Assembly (NCBI RefSeq): GCF_900110885.1
Contig: NZ_FOFJ01000039.1
Span: forward strand, 1 to 36,219
Direction: 5' to 3'
DNA length: 36,219 nt
Origin: Azotobacter beijerinckii
Lineage (GTDB): Bacteria; Pseudomonadota; Gammaproteobacteria; Pseudomonadales; Pseudomonadaceae
Shown here: positions 6,974 through 16,110 of the stretch, piece by piece
How positions within the stretch are numbered: position 1 is the stretch's first letter
Layout of the letters: each line of letters opens with the position of its first letter
The notes under the pieces: generated by a model
Databases searched by the model: none
Seen by the model: the letters and a program-made list of their open reading frames with translations, nothing else
Told to the model about the DNA's origin: nothing
Position numbers and translations under genes: made by a program

Positions 6974-7777
6974 TCAGTCTTCCCGACTCCTCAGTTCGAA
7001 CGTATCCGCATCCCTCCAGGCCGGAAAGCGCGTGCGGTACTTGGCCAGCGCCTCGGCCGAGAGGGTGACGTGGAACACGCCCTCGGCCTCGCCCGGCGCG
7101 GCCAGCGGTTCGCCCTGGAAATCCAGCACCTGGCTGTCGCCGGCGTGCGGATAGCCGTTGCCGTCGGCGCCGATGCGGTTGACCGCCGCGACAAAGCACA
7201 GGTTCTCGATGCCGCGCGCCGGCAGCAGGCGGTTCCAGGCGTTGCGCCGCGCCGCCGGCCAGCTGGCGATGTAGAGCAGGAGGTCGGTATCTAGGGGGTC
7301 GCGGCTCCACACCGGGAAGCGCAGGTCGTAGCAGACCAGCGGACGCACGTGCCAGCCCTTGAGCTCGAGCAGCACGCGCGCATCGCCTGCGGCGTAGTGC
7401 TCGTGCTCGCCGGCCATGCGGAACAGGTGGCGCTTGTCGTAGTGGGCGCAGCTGCCGTCCGGGCGCGCCCAGTACAGCCGGTTGCGGTAGCTGCCGTCGG
7501 CCGCGCGGGTGATCACGCTGCCGACCACGACCGTATTCAGGCGCGCGGCCTGCTCGAGCAGCCAGGCGCGGCTCGGACCGTCCTCGGCCTCGGCCAGCGC
7601 TGCGGCGTCCATGGAGAAGCCGGTGCTGAACATCTCCGGGAGGATCACCAGGTCGGCGCCCTCGGCCTGCGCCAACAGCCGGGCGAAGTGGGCGTGGTTG
7701 GCGGCCGGATCCTGCCAGACCGGGGCGGTCTGCACTAGGGCCAGCTTGAGGTCGGGCAAGGCGGTCAGGTCACGCAT
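6974..7777 (-). CDS. Nitrilase-superfamily amidohydrolase, probable omega-amidase (YafV-like)
   Basis: A 267-residue carbon-nitrogen hydrolase starting at ATG 7777 behind GGGAGA. The catalytic triad of the superfamily is complete: E48 in LPEMF, K115 in YDKRHLF and C149 in VCYDLRFP. The STGFSMD stretch after the glutamate and the KRHLFRMAGEH stretch are typical of the omega-amidase/YafV branch, which hydrolyses 2-oxoglutaramate or 2-oxosuccinamate to the oxo acid and ammonia. The gene upstream on the same strand is a YbdL/KAT-type aminotransferase, which makes such oxo-amides when glutamine is the amino donor. The pair therefore looks like a glutamine-transaminase/omega-amidase module, often tied to methionine salvage. 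A perfect REP palindrome lies between the two genes. Confidence 0.88.
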   Translation of the reverse strand: MRDLTALPDLKLALVQTAPVWQDPAANHAHFARLLAQAEGADLVILPEMFSTGFSMDAAALAEAEDGPSRAWLLEQAARLNTVVVGSVITRAADGSYRNRLYWARPDGSCAHYDKRHLFRMAGEHEHYAAGDARVLLELKGWHVRPLVCYDLRFPVWSRDPLDTDLLLYIASWPAARRNAWNRLLPARGIENLCFVAAVNRIGADGNGYPHAGDSQVLDFQGEPLAAPGEAEGVFHVTLSAEALAKYRTRFPAWRDADTFELRSRED

Positions 7778-7818
7778 GGAAAATCTCCCAGGGCGAGGTA
7801 TGCAAAGGCATTTGATCG

Positions 7819-7877
7819 GTAGGAGCCAGCTTGCTGGCGATTCCATCCAGCTTGATCGCCAGCAAGCTGGCTCCTAC
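7819..7877. repeat. REP-type inverted pair, perfect 23-bp arms
   Basis: A 23-base arm beginning GTAGGAGCCAGCTTGCTGG at 7819-7841 is followed, after a 13-base spacer, by its exact complement at 7855-7877. This is the typical Pseudomonas REP doublet. It lies between the stop of the aminotransferase gene and the start of the omega-amidase gene, where a strong RNA hairpin could reduce read-through or stabilise the upstream message. A diverged copy lies at 4090. Confidence 0.88.
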
Positions 7878-7890
7878 GGCAAACGGGGGC

Positions 7891-9039
7891 TTATACCCGG
7901 CACAGCTTCTCCGCGGCCTGGCACAGGGTGTCCTCGCGCTTGGCGAAGCAGAAGCGCACCAGGCGCAGGTCCTTGGGCGGGGTCTGGTAGAACACCGACA
8001 CCGGGATGGTCGCCACGCCGTGCTCTCGGGTCAGCCACAGCGACATCTCCACGTCGCTCAGATCGTCGCGGATCGCCGAGTAGTCGGCCAACTGGAAGTA
8101 GGTGCCGGGGCTGCGGGTGAAGGTGAAGCGCGAGCCCTTGAGCAGGTCGCAGAACAGGTCGCGCTTGGCCTGGTAGAAGGCCGGCAGCTCGTCGACGTGA
8201 TCGGGATGGGCGCTCATGTAGTCGGCCAGCGCCCACTGCAGCGGGGTGATGCCGCAGAAGGTGACGAACTGGTGGACCTTGCGCAGCTCGGCGGAGAGTG
8301 CCGGCGGCGCCACCACGTAGCCGGTCTTCCAGCCGGTGACGTGGTAGGTCTTGCCGAACGAGCTGACCACGAAGGCACGCTGGTACAGCTCCTCGTGGGC
8401 CAGCACGCTGGCGTGCGCCACGCCGTCGAACACCAGGTGTTCGTAGACCTCGTCGCTGATCAGGTAGATCTCGCGCTCGCGGATCAAGGCGGCCAGTTGG
8501 TCCAGTTCGGCGCGGGAAATCAGCGCGCCGCTGGGGTTGTGCGGGCTGTTGAGGATGATCAGACGGGTGCGCGGGCCGATGGCGTCGGAGAGGCGCTGCC
8601 AGTCGATGGCAAAGTCAGGCAGGGCCAGCGGCACATGCACGCAGCGCCCGCCGGCCAGTTCCACCGAAGGCTCGTAGCTGTCGTAGCAGGGATCGAAGAC
8701 GATCACCTCGTCGCCCGGGCGGACCAGCGCCTGCACCGCGCAGAAGATCGCCTCGGTGGCGCCGGGGGTAACGCTCACCTCGGCGTCCATGTCCACGCGG
8801 CGACCGTAGCTGCGCGCGATCTTCTGCGCGACCTGCTCGCGCAGCGCCGGCAGGCCGGTCATCGGCGCGTATTGATTGTGCCCGGCCATCACGTGGCGGC
8901 CGACCGCCTCGCGCAGCGCCTGCGGGCCATCGAAATCCGGAAAGCCCTGGGACAGGTTGATGGCGCCGGTCTGTGCGGCGAGCTGGGACATGGTGGTGAA
9001 GATGGTGGTGCCGACGTTGGGCAGTTTGCTCTGGATCAT
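7891..9039 (-). CDS. PLP-dependent aminotransferase (YbdL/KAT type, methionine/glutamine transaminase)
   Basis: A 382-residue fold-type I aminotransferase starting at ATG 9039; GAGG lies four to five bases upstream. The N-terminal INLSQGFPDFDGP, the NSPHNPSG segment (near 164-171), ISDEVYEHLVFDG and the PLP lysine K230 in SSFGKTYHVTGWK place it with the YbdL/kynurenine-aminotransferase/glutamine-transaminase-K group. Such enzymes transfer amino groups between methionine, glutamine or aromatic amino acids and 2-oxo acids. The next gene on the strand is an omega-amidase, which would draw the reaction forward when glutamine is the donor; methionine regeneration from its oxo acid is the likely role, by inference. 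The divergent neighbour at 9226 shares the 186-base promoter region. Confidence 0.9.
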   Translation of the reverse strand: MIQSKLPNVGTTIFTTMSQLAAQTGAINLSQGFPDFDGPQALREAVGRHVMAGHNQYAPMTGLPALREQVAQKIARSYGRRVDMDAEVSVTPGATEAIFCAVQALVRPGDEVIVFDPCYDSYEPSVELAGGRCVHVPLALPDFAIDWQRLSDAIGPRTRLIILNSPHNPSGALISRAELDQLAALIREREIYLISDEVYEHLVFDGVAHASVLAHEELYQRAFVVSSFGKTYHVTGWKTGYVVAPPALSAELRKVHQFVTFCGITPLQWALADYMSAHPDHVDELPAFYQAKRDLFCDLLKGSRFTFTRSPGTYFQLADYSAIRDDLSDVEMSLWLTREHGVATIPVSVFYQTPPKDLRLVRFCFAKREDTLCQAAEKLCRV

Positions 9040-9225
9040 GGCCTCGGACTTCGTGCGCAAGCGACCTGCGAAAGCCGCGAGGATAGCCGATCCAGAGGCG
9101 CGCGGCAGCCAGGGGCGGGCGAATCGGATGAGGCGACGGCCGCGTCCGGGCGGGCGGCCTGCGCTATCCTGTGGCCCTGCGCCATACCGCGCCGCACGCG
9201 GACGCCCCTCGGAGAAAGGAAGCCC

Positions 9226-10266
9226 ATGAGCAAAGCCCAACGCCTGTCGGAAAAATGGTTCCGCCTCGTCCTGTGGATCATCGCCGTCGTCTTCGCCGGC
9301 TTCCTGATCGGGCTGGGTGGCACGCTGATGAAGAACCTGCCACTGGTCGAGGAGTCCCTGCACAGCGAGGACTTCATCGACCGGCCCGCCGCCGAACAGG
9401 CGCACCAGGCAATCGAGCAGCAGCGCCGGCTCGCCCAGGAGATCCGCGATGCCCAGGACCAGGCGCAGCTGAAGCTGGAGGTGGCCCGCCAAGACAGCCT
9501 CAGCGCCCGCGACAGCTTGAATGCCTGGCTGGCCAGCCGCCAGGCGACTCAACAGTCATCGCGGGATGCCGAACTGCTGCAGCGCACCGCGGCCCTGGAA
9601 AAACTGAAGATCGCCGAACGCGCCGCGCATGCCGCGGTCGAGGCCGAGCAGCAGCGCCTGCTCGACGCCCAGCAGAGCGAAGCACGGGCGCAGAATCAGC
9701 TGCAGGAGCTGGAGCAGCAGGCCTGGGAACGCCTGCAGGGCGAGCTGCAGCGCCAGGAGCTGCGGGTATTCATTTATCGGCTGGCGCTGACCCTGCCCTT
9801 TCTGGTCGTCGCCGGCTGGCTGTTCGCGCGCCGGCGCAAGAGCCCCTGGTGGCCCTTCGTCTGGGGGTTCATCTTCTTCGCGCTGTTCGTCTTCTTCGTC
9901 GAGCTGGTGCCCTATCTGCCGAGCTACGGCGGCTACGTGCGCCATGCCGTGGGCATCCTGATCACCGTGCTGGTCGGGCGCCAGGCCATCGTCGCGCTGA
10001 ACCGCTACCTGGAGCGGCAGCGCCAGGCCGAAGCCAGGTCCGACGCCGAGCGGCGCCAGGAGCTGTCCTACGACACCGCCCTGGCGCGCCTGGCCAAGAA
10101 GGTCTGCCCGGGTTGCGAACGGGCGGTCGAGCTGGACAATCCGCAGATCGACTACTGCCCCCACTGCGGCATCGGCCTGTTCGACCACTGCGGGCAGTGC
10201 CAGCAGCGCAAGAGCGCCTTCGCCCGCTTCTGCCACGCCTGCGGCACCCCGGCCGCGCGGCCGTGA
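9226..10266 (+). CDS. Membrane protein with long coiled coil and C-terminal double zinc ribbon
   Basis: A 346-residue protein starting at ATG 9226 behind AAGGA. Membrane segment 1 lies near 13-34. A glutamine/glutamate/arginine-rich coiled coil spans about 55-178. Three further membrane segments lie near 182-201, 210-231 and 238-256. The C-terminus carries two cysteine knuckle pairs each: C294/C297 with C311/C314, and C322/C325 with C336/C339, a typical double zinc ribbon. With four membrane passes the coiled coil and the zinc ribbons cannot both be assigned to a side with certainty, but an odd number of passes separates them, so they should face opposite sides. I do not know its function; it converges on der. 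Confidence 0.8.
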   Translation: MSKAQRLSEKWFRLVLWIIAVVFAGFLIGLGGTLMKNLPLVEESLHSEDFIDRPAAEQAHQAIEQQRRLAQEIRDAQDQAQLKLEVARQDSLSARDSLNAWLASRQATQQSSRDAELLQRTAALEKLKIAERAAHAAVEAEQQRLLDAQQSEARAQNQLQELEQQAWERLQGELQRQELRVFIYRLALTLPFLVVAGWLFARRRKSPWWPFVWGFIFFALFVFFVELVPYLPSYGGYVRHAVGILITVLVGRQAIVALNRYLERQRQAEARSDAERRQELSYDTALARLAKKVCPGCERAVELDNPQIDYCPHCGIGLFDHCGQCQQRKSAFARFCHACGTPAARP

Positions 10267-10309
10267 TCCGCAGGCGTCCGCCGAGCCCCGCGGCGGGCCT
10301 TGGCCTTGC

Positions 10310-11782
10310 TCAGCGCTTCTTGTCCTTGCGCTTCTTCTCGGCCTTCTTGTGGTGGCTCATCAGGCGGCGCTTCTTGTTCACCTGGCGGTCGGTGAGGGGG
10401 TTTTTCTTGCCCTCGTAGGGGTTGTCGCTGCCCTTGTATTCGATGCGGATCGGCGTGCCGACCAATTTCAGCACGCGCCGGTAGGTGTTCTCCAGGTAGC
10501 GCGTGTAGGACTTCGGCACGGCCTCCACCTGGTTGCCGTGGATCACCACCAGCGGCGGGTTGGCGCCGCCCAGGTGGGCGTAGCGCAGCTTGATGCGCCG
10601 GCCGTTGACCAGCGGCGGCTGGTGCTCCTGCACCGCGTCCTCGAGGATCTGGGTCAGGCGGCTGGTCGGCCAGCGGGTGATCGCCGACTTGAACGAGGCC
10701 TGCACCGATTTGTAGAGGTGGCCCACGCCGGTGCCGTGCAGCGCCGAAATGAAGTGGATGTCGGCGAAGTCGACGAACATCAGCCGGCGCTCCAACTCGG
10801 TCTTCACGTAGTCGCGCTGGCCCGGCTCCATGCCGTCCCACTTGTTCAGCGCGATGACCAGGGCGCGGCCGGTCTCCAGCACGAAGCCCAGCAGGTTGAG
10901 GTCGTGCTCGACCACCCCTTCGCGGGCATCCATCACGAAGATCACCACGTTGGCGTCCTGGATGGCCTGCAAGGTCTTAACCACCGAGAACTTCTCGACC
11001 GCTTCGAATATCTTGCCGCGGCGGCGCACGCCGGCGGTGTCGATCAGGGTGTACTTCTCCTCGTCGCGCTCGAAGGGGATGTAGATGCTGTCGCGGGTGG
11101 TACCGGCCTGATCGTAGACGATCACCCGCTCTTCGCCGAGCATGCGGTTGACCAGCGTCGACTTGCCGACGTTGGGACGGCCGATGATCGCAATCTTGAT
11201 GCCGTCCTTCTCGCTGGGGCCGGGGATGCGTTTGGGCTCCTCGCCTTCGGCGACCACCTCCGCCTCGCCCTCCTCGTCTTCGGCATTGTCCCTGGGAAAG
11301 ATCCCGAGAGCCTCTTCGAGCATGGCGTTGATGCCACGCCCGTGGGCGGCGGCGATCGGCAAGGCGTCGCCCAGGCCCAGCGGGCTGAACTCGGCGCGGG
11401 CGATATCCGGATCGACAGTGTCGACCTTGTTGGCCACCAGGAAGCTGCGCTTGTTGCGCTTGCGCAGGTGCTCGGCGATCAGTTGGTCGGCGGCAGTCAT
11501 CCCGGCGCGGGAGTCGACCATGAACAGCACGGCGTCGGCTTCCTCGATGGCCTGCAGCGACTGCTCGGCCATCTTCGCATCGATACCCTCCTCGTCGCCG
11601 GAGATGCCCCCGGTATCGATGACGATATACGTGCGGCCCTGCCACTTGGCCTCGCCATACTGGCGGTCGCGGGTCAGTCCGGCATATTCGGCGACGATGG
11701 CGTCGCGGGTCTTGGTCAGACGGTTGAACAGCGTCGACTTGCCGACGTTCGGGCGGCCCACCAGGGCGATTACGGGAACCAT
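10310..11782 (-). CDS. der: Ribosome-associated GTPase Der (EngA)
   Basis: Der is an essential GTPase with two GTP-binding domains that acts in 50S ribosomal subunit assembly. The 490-residue protein starts at ATG 11782 behind AGGTGAGAG; a longer frame upstream is not needed. Both P loops read GRPNVGKS, at residues 9-16 and 201-208, each followed by a DTGG or DTAG Walker-B motif and an NKVD or NKWD motif. An acidic linker (about 165-185) joins the two domains. The C-terminal KH-like domain begins near 375 and the tail is lysine-rich. Two hairpins separate it from bamB, so it may be transcribed partly by read-through and partly on its own. Confidence 0.97.
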   Translation of the reverse strand: MVPVIALVGRPNVGKSTLFNRLTKTRDAIVAEYAGLTRDRQYGEAKWQGRTYIVIDTGGISGDEEGIDAKMAEQSLQAIEEADAVLFMVDSRAGMTAADQLIAEHLRKRNKRSFLVANKVDTVDPDIARAEFSPLGLGDALPIAAAHGRGINAMLEEALGIFPRDNAEDEEGEAEVVAEGEEPKRIPGPSEKDGIKIAIIGRPNVGKSTLVNRMLGEERVIVYDQAGTTRDSIYIPFERDEEKYTLIDTAGVRRRGKIFEAVEKFSVVKTLQAIQDANVVIFVMDAREGVVEHDLNLLGFVLETGRALVIALNKWDGMEPGQRDYVKTELERRLMFVDFADIHFISALHGTGVGHLYKSVQASFKSAITRWPTSRLTQILEDAVQEHQPPLVNGRRIKLRYAHLGGANPPLVVIHGNQVEAVPKSYTRYLENTYRRVLKLVGTPIRIEYKGSDNPYEGKKNPLTDRQVNKKRRLMSHHKKAEKKRKDKKR

Positions 11783-11805
11783 AAGGCTCTCACCTGCAAT
11801 GTTCA

Positions 11806-11840
11806 GAAAACACAACGGCCGCTGCACGGTGCAGCGGCCG
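11806..11840 (-). terminator. Terminator-like hairpin between bamB and der
   Basis: CGGCCGCTGCA at 11816-11826 pairs perfectly over 11 bp with 11830-11840 around a 3-base loop. On the minus strand it is followed by TTGTGTTTT. It lies about 40 bases after the bamB stop and should terminate or attenuate transcription from the rlmN-bamB run. Confidence 0.7.
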
Positions 11841-11847
11841 AACGGGG

Positions 11848-11865
11848 GGTCGGGACAACCCGACC
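11848..11865 (-). other. Second hairpin after bamB
   Basis: GGTCGGG at 11848-11854 pairs with CCCGACC at 11859-11865 around the tetraloop ACAA. It lies between the bamB stop codon and the 11-bp terminator-like hairpin. It may protect the 3' end of the message. Confidence 0.45.
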
Positions 11866-11878
11866 AATGAGTCGGCGG

Positions 11879-13027
11879 TCAGCGAATGGTCAGCGCGACC
11901 AGATTGCCGCCGTTGCCGTAGGCATACAGCCAGTCGCCCACCACCAGCGGACGGGCGCGCAGACCGTCGCTGTCGATGCGGATGCGTCCGACGAAGCGCC
12001 CGTCCACCTGGCTGAGCAGGTGCAGGTAGCCTTCCAGATCGCCGACCGCGACATAGCTGGAGAACACCGCCGGCGACGACAGCTGGCGACGGGCCAGCGC
12101 ATCGTTCTTCCACAGCGCCGAGGCGCTGCGCTCGTCGATGCCTTCGACGGCCCCCTCGGCCAGGCTCACATAGACGCTGCCATAACCCAGCGCCACGCTG
12201 CCGTTGCTGGAGGCCTGGCGCTGCCAGAGGGGACGCCCGCTCCGCAGATCGAGTGCGGCGACGTTGCCCTGAAAGGTCGCGACGTACAGGGTATCGCCGG
12301 ACAGCGCCAGGCCACCGTCGATATCCACCACCCGCTCCAGCTCGGAGCGGCCGGTGGGCACGGCCACCCGCTGCTCCCAGATCGGTAGGCCGCGCTGGGT
12401 TTCCAGGGCAAGCACCTTGCCACTGGAGAGTCCGGCGATCGCCAGCTGGTTGGTGACCAGCGGCGCGCCGGTGCCGCGCAGGGTCAGCACGGCCGGGTTG
12501 CTGTCGTAAGCCCAGCGCTGGCTGCCGCTGCTCGCCTCGAGGGCGATCAGGCGGTCGTCCTGGGTCTGCACCACCACCACATCGCCGTTGCTCGCCGGCG
12601 GAGCCAGCACCTCGCTGCTGACGCGGCTGCGCCACAGCTCCTTGCCATCGGCCGAATCCAGGGCAATCACCTCGCCCTGCAGGGTGCCGAGCAGCACCTG
12701 GCCGTAGCCAGCGCCGACACCGCCGGACACCGGCCGCTCCAGATCCTTGCGCCAGACGACCTTGCCGCTGAAGCGGTCGAGGGCCATCACCTCGCCAGAG
12801 ACGTCGGCGACGAACAGGGTATCGCCCTCCACCGCCGGCACCAGCTGATTGTAGGTCTTGCCCTGGCCCTCGCCGATCGAGCGGCTCCACTCCTTGTTCA
12901 GCCGCACCTCTTCCGTGAACTTCGGCAATTCGGCCGGCGGCTGCTCCTTGGAGCTGTTGAACCAGCTGCTGCAACCGGCGAGCGTCGCGGCCATCGCCAG
13001 CACCGCAGCATGTCTCCAGGGCTTCAC
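11879..13027 (-). CDS. bamB: Outer membrane protein assembly factor BamB (lipoprotein)
   Basis: BamB is the beta-propeller lipoprotein of the BAM complex, which inserts beta-barrel proteins into the outer membrane. I place the start at GTG 13027: AAGGGAG lies nine bases upstream, whereas the in-frame ATG at 13036 directly abuts that ribosome site and lies inside the end of yfgM. The resulting 382-residue protein has a lipoprotein signal with lipobox LAGC (C19). The rest is a set of PQQ-type propeller repeats, visible as recurring blocks such as GEVMALDRFSGKVVW, GEVIALDSADGKELW and GNVAALDLRSGRPLW. The yfgM stop lies one base before this start, so the two are translationally coupled. Confidence 0.95.
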   Translation of the reverse strand: MKPWRHAAVLAMAATLAGCSSWFNSSKEQPPAELPKFTEEVRLNKEWSRSIGEGQGKTYNQLVPAVEGDTLFVADVSGEVMALDRFSGKVVWRKDLERPVSGGVGAGYGQVLLGTLQGEVIALDSADGKELWRSRVSSEVLAPPASNGDVVVVQTQDDRLIALEASSGSQRWAYDSNPAVLTLRGTGAPLVTNQLAIAGLSSGKVLALETQRGLPIWEQRVAVPTGRSELERVVDIDGGLALSGDTLYVATFQGNVAALDLRSGRPLWQRQASSNGSVALGYGSVYVSLAEGAVEGIDERSASALWKNDALARRQLSSPAVFSSYVAVGDLEGYLHLLSQVDGRFVGRIRIDSDGLRARPLVVGDWLYAYGNGGNLVALTIR

Positions 13028-13028
13028 G

Positions 13029-13673
13029 TCAGGCATCTCCCTTGGCCAGATCGTCGAGCTTCATCTGCAGGGTTCCCTGCCCGGCGTCCTCGGACTGGGC
13101 AGCCTTGGCCTTCTCGTAGGCGGCCCGTGCCTCGTCGGGGCGGCCGAGCTGCACCAGCAGATCGCCCTTGACCTCCTCGCGACCGGCCAGGAAGACCGGA
13201 TCGATCTCGCCGGCGAGCAGGGCAAGGCCCTCTTCGGCCTTGCCCTGAGCCGCCAGGACCCTTGCCAGGCGCTGGCGGGCCACTTCGCCGAGGGTGGCAT
13301 CGACCGGCTTGTCGAGAATCGCCCGCAGTCCGGCGGCGGCATCGTCGAGCTTGCCCTCCTCCACCGCCACCTTGGCGACCAGCAGGCTGCCGTACTGGGC
13401 ATAGTGGCTGCCGCCGAAATCGCTCTGCAGCTGCCCGTAGAGTTCGGCGATCCTGGCCGCATCCGGCTTCCCGGAAGTCTTCAGGCTGGCATCCAGCAGC
13501 TGCTGGTAGAGCGCCGAGGCATTCTGCGCCCGATTGGTCTGGTACTTCTGCCAGCCCTGCCAGCCGAACACCACCACCAGGGCCAGAACACCGCCGGTGA
13601 GCAGGGGCTTGCCGCTGCGCTGCCACCACTCCTTGATCTGCACCAGCTCTTCATCTTCGCTATGCGAGGTCAC
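13029..13673 (-). CDS. yfgM: YfgM/Tol-Pal-like ancillary SecYEG-associated TPR protein
   Basis: A 214-residue protein with a single membrane anchor near 25-41 (the N-terminal side cytoplasmic, preceded by IKEWWQRSGKPLL) and a periplasmic helical TPR-like domain. It belongs to the YfgM family, whose members associate with the SecYEG translocon and periplasmic chaperones. The start is GTG 13673, seven bases after GGGAG; no better ATG is available, since the nearest in-frame one would cut into the conserved acidic start. It lies 23 bases after hisS and one base before bamB, the order usual in Pseudomonas. Confidence 0.9.
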   Translation of the reverse strand: MTSHSEDEELVQIKEWWQRSGKPLLTGGVLALVVVFGWQGWQKYQTNRAQNASALYQQLLDASLKTSGKPDAARIAELYGQLQSDFGGSHYAQYGSLLVAKVAVEEGKLDDAAAGLRAILDKPVDATLGEVARQRLARVLAAQGKAEEGLALLAGEIDPVFLAGREEVKGDLLVQLGRPDEARAAYEKAKAAQSEDAGQGTLQMKLDDLAKGDA

Positions 13674-13696
13674 CCCAATACTCCCAAATTCAGTGT

Positions 13697-14983
<1,287 letters not shown>

Positions 14984-14992
14984 GCGGATTCC

Positions 14993-16105
14993 TTAACTGC
15001 GGACGATCAGGCTCGCGTCGGTGGCGGTCTTCTCGGCGGCCTTGCGGCGGATCAGCCGCTCCAGCTCGTCCACCAGATTCTCGTTGCCGAGCTTCTGCGC
15101 CGGCTTGCCATCGATGTAGATCAGGTTGCTCGGGGTGCCGCCGGTAAGGCCGACATGCGCCTCCTTGGCCTCGCCGGGACCGTTCACCACGCAGCCGATC
15201 ACCGCCACGTCGAGCGGCACCAGCAGGTCCTCGAGGCGGGTCTCCAGCTCGTTCATGGTCTTCACCACGTCGAAGTTCTGCCGCGAGCAGCTCGGGCAGG
15301 CGATGAAGTTGATCCCCCGCGAACGCAGGCGCAGCGACTTGAGGATGTCGAAGCCGACCTTGATCTCCTCCACCGGATCGGCGGCCAGCGACACCCGGAT
15401 AGTGTCGCCGATGCCCTCGGCGAGCAGCATGCCGAGGCCCACCGCGGACTTCACGGTACCGGAACGCAGCCCGCCGGCCTCGGTGATGCCCAGGTGCAGC
15501 GGCTGCTCGATCTGCCCGGCCAGCAGGCGATAGGCGGCCACCGCCATGAACACGTCGGAGGCCTTGACGCTGACCTTGAAGTTCTGGAAATCCAGCCGGT
15601 CGAGATGCTCGACGTGGCGCAGGGCGGACTCCACCAGCGCCTGCGGGGTCGGCTCGCCGTACTTCTTCTGCAGGTCCTTCTCCAGGGAGCCGGCGTTGAC
15701 GCCGATGCGGATCGGGATGCCCCGGTCGCGCGCCGCATCCACCACCGCGCGGACCCGGTCCTCGCGGCCGATGTTGCCCGGATTGATGCGCAGACAGTCG
15801 ACGCCCAGCTCGGCGACGCGCAGGGCGATCTGGTAGTCGAAGTGGATGTCGGCAACCAGCGGTACCTGGACCTGCTGCTTGATCCGGCCGAACGCCTCGG
15901 CGGCGTCCATGTCCGGCACCGAGACGCGGACGATATCGGCACCGGCCGCCTCCAGGCGGCGGATCTGCGCCACGGTGGCGTCGACGTCGAGAGTGTTGGT
16001 GTTGGTCATGCTCTGCACCGAGATGGGCGCATCGCCGCCCACCGCGACCGGGCCGACCCAGATCTTGCGCGACGGACGGCGCTGGATGGGTGATTCGCTA
16101 TGCAT
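14993..16105 (-). CDS. ispG: 4-hydroxy-3-methylbut-2-enyl diphosphate synthase IspG (GcpE)
   Basis: IspG catalyses the penultimate step of the MEP isoprenoid pathway and uses a [4Fe-4S] cluster. The 370-residue protein starts at ATG 16105, five bases after the rodZ stop. The cluster ligands C270, C273, C305 and E312 are all present (IACPSCSRQ and GCVVNGPGE). The N-terminal TIM barrel shows VSVPDMDAAEAF, VADIHFDYQIAL and LRINPGNIG. It depends on iron-sulfur assembly, whose genes lie a few kilobases away on the same strand. A longer frame upstream runs through rodZ and is not real. Confidence 0.97.
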   Translation of the reverse strand: MHSESPIQRRPSRKIWVGPVAVGGDAPISVQSMTNTNTLDVDATVAQIRRLEAAGADIVRVSVPDMDAAEAFGRIKQQVQVPLVADIHFDYQIALRVAELGVDCLRINPGNIGREDRVRAVVDAARDRGIPIRIGVNAGSLEKDLQKKYGEPTPQALVESALRHVEHLDRLDFQNFKVSVKASDVFMAVAAYRLLAGQIEQPLHLGITEAGGLRSGTVKSAVGLGMLLAEGIGDTIRVSLAADPVEEIKVGFDILKSLRLRSRGINFIACPSCSRQNFDVVKTMNELETRLEDLLVPLDVAVIGCVVNGPGEAKEAHVGLTGGTPSNLIYIDGKPAQKLGNENLVDELERLIRRKAAEKTATDASLIVRS

Positions 16106-16110
16106 GGGAC

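Noticed and set aside
7831..10266. Long plus-strand frame covering the aminotransferase gene and continuing into the zinc-ribbon gene
   Set aside because: The first part is antisense to the certain aminotransferase gene. Only the part from 9226 has a ribosome site and a recognisable protein architecture.
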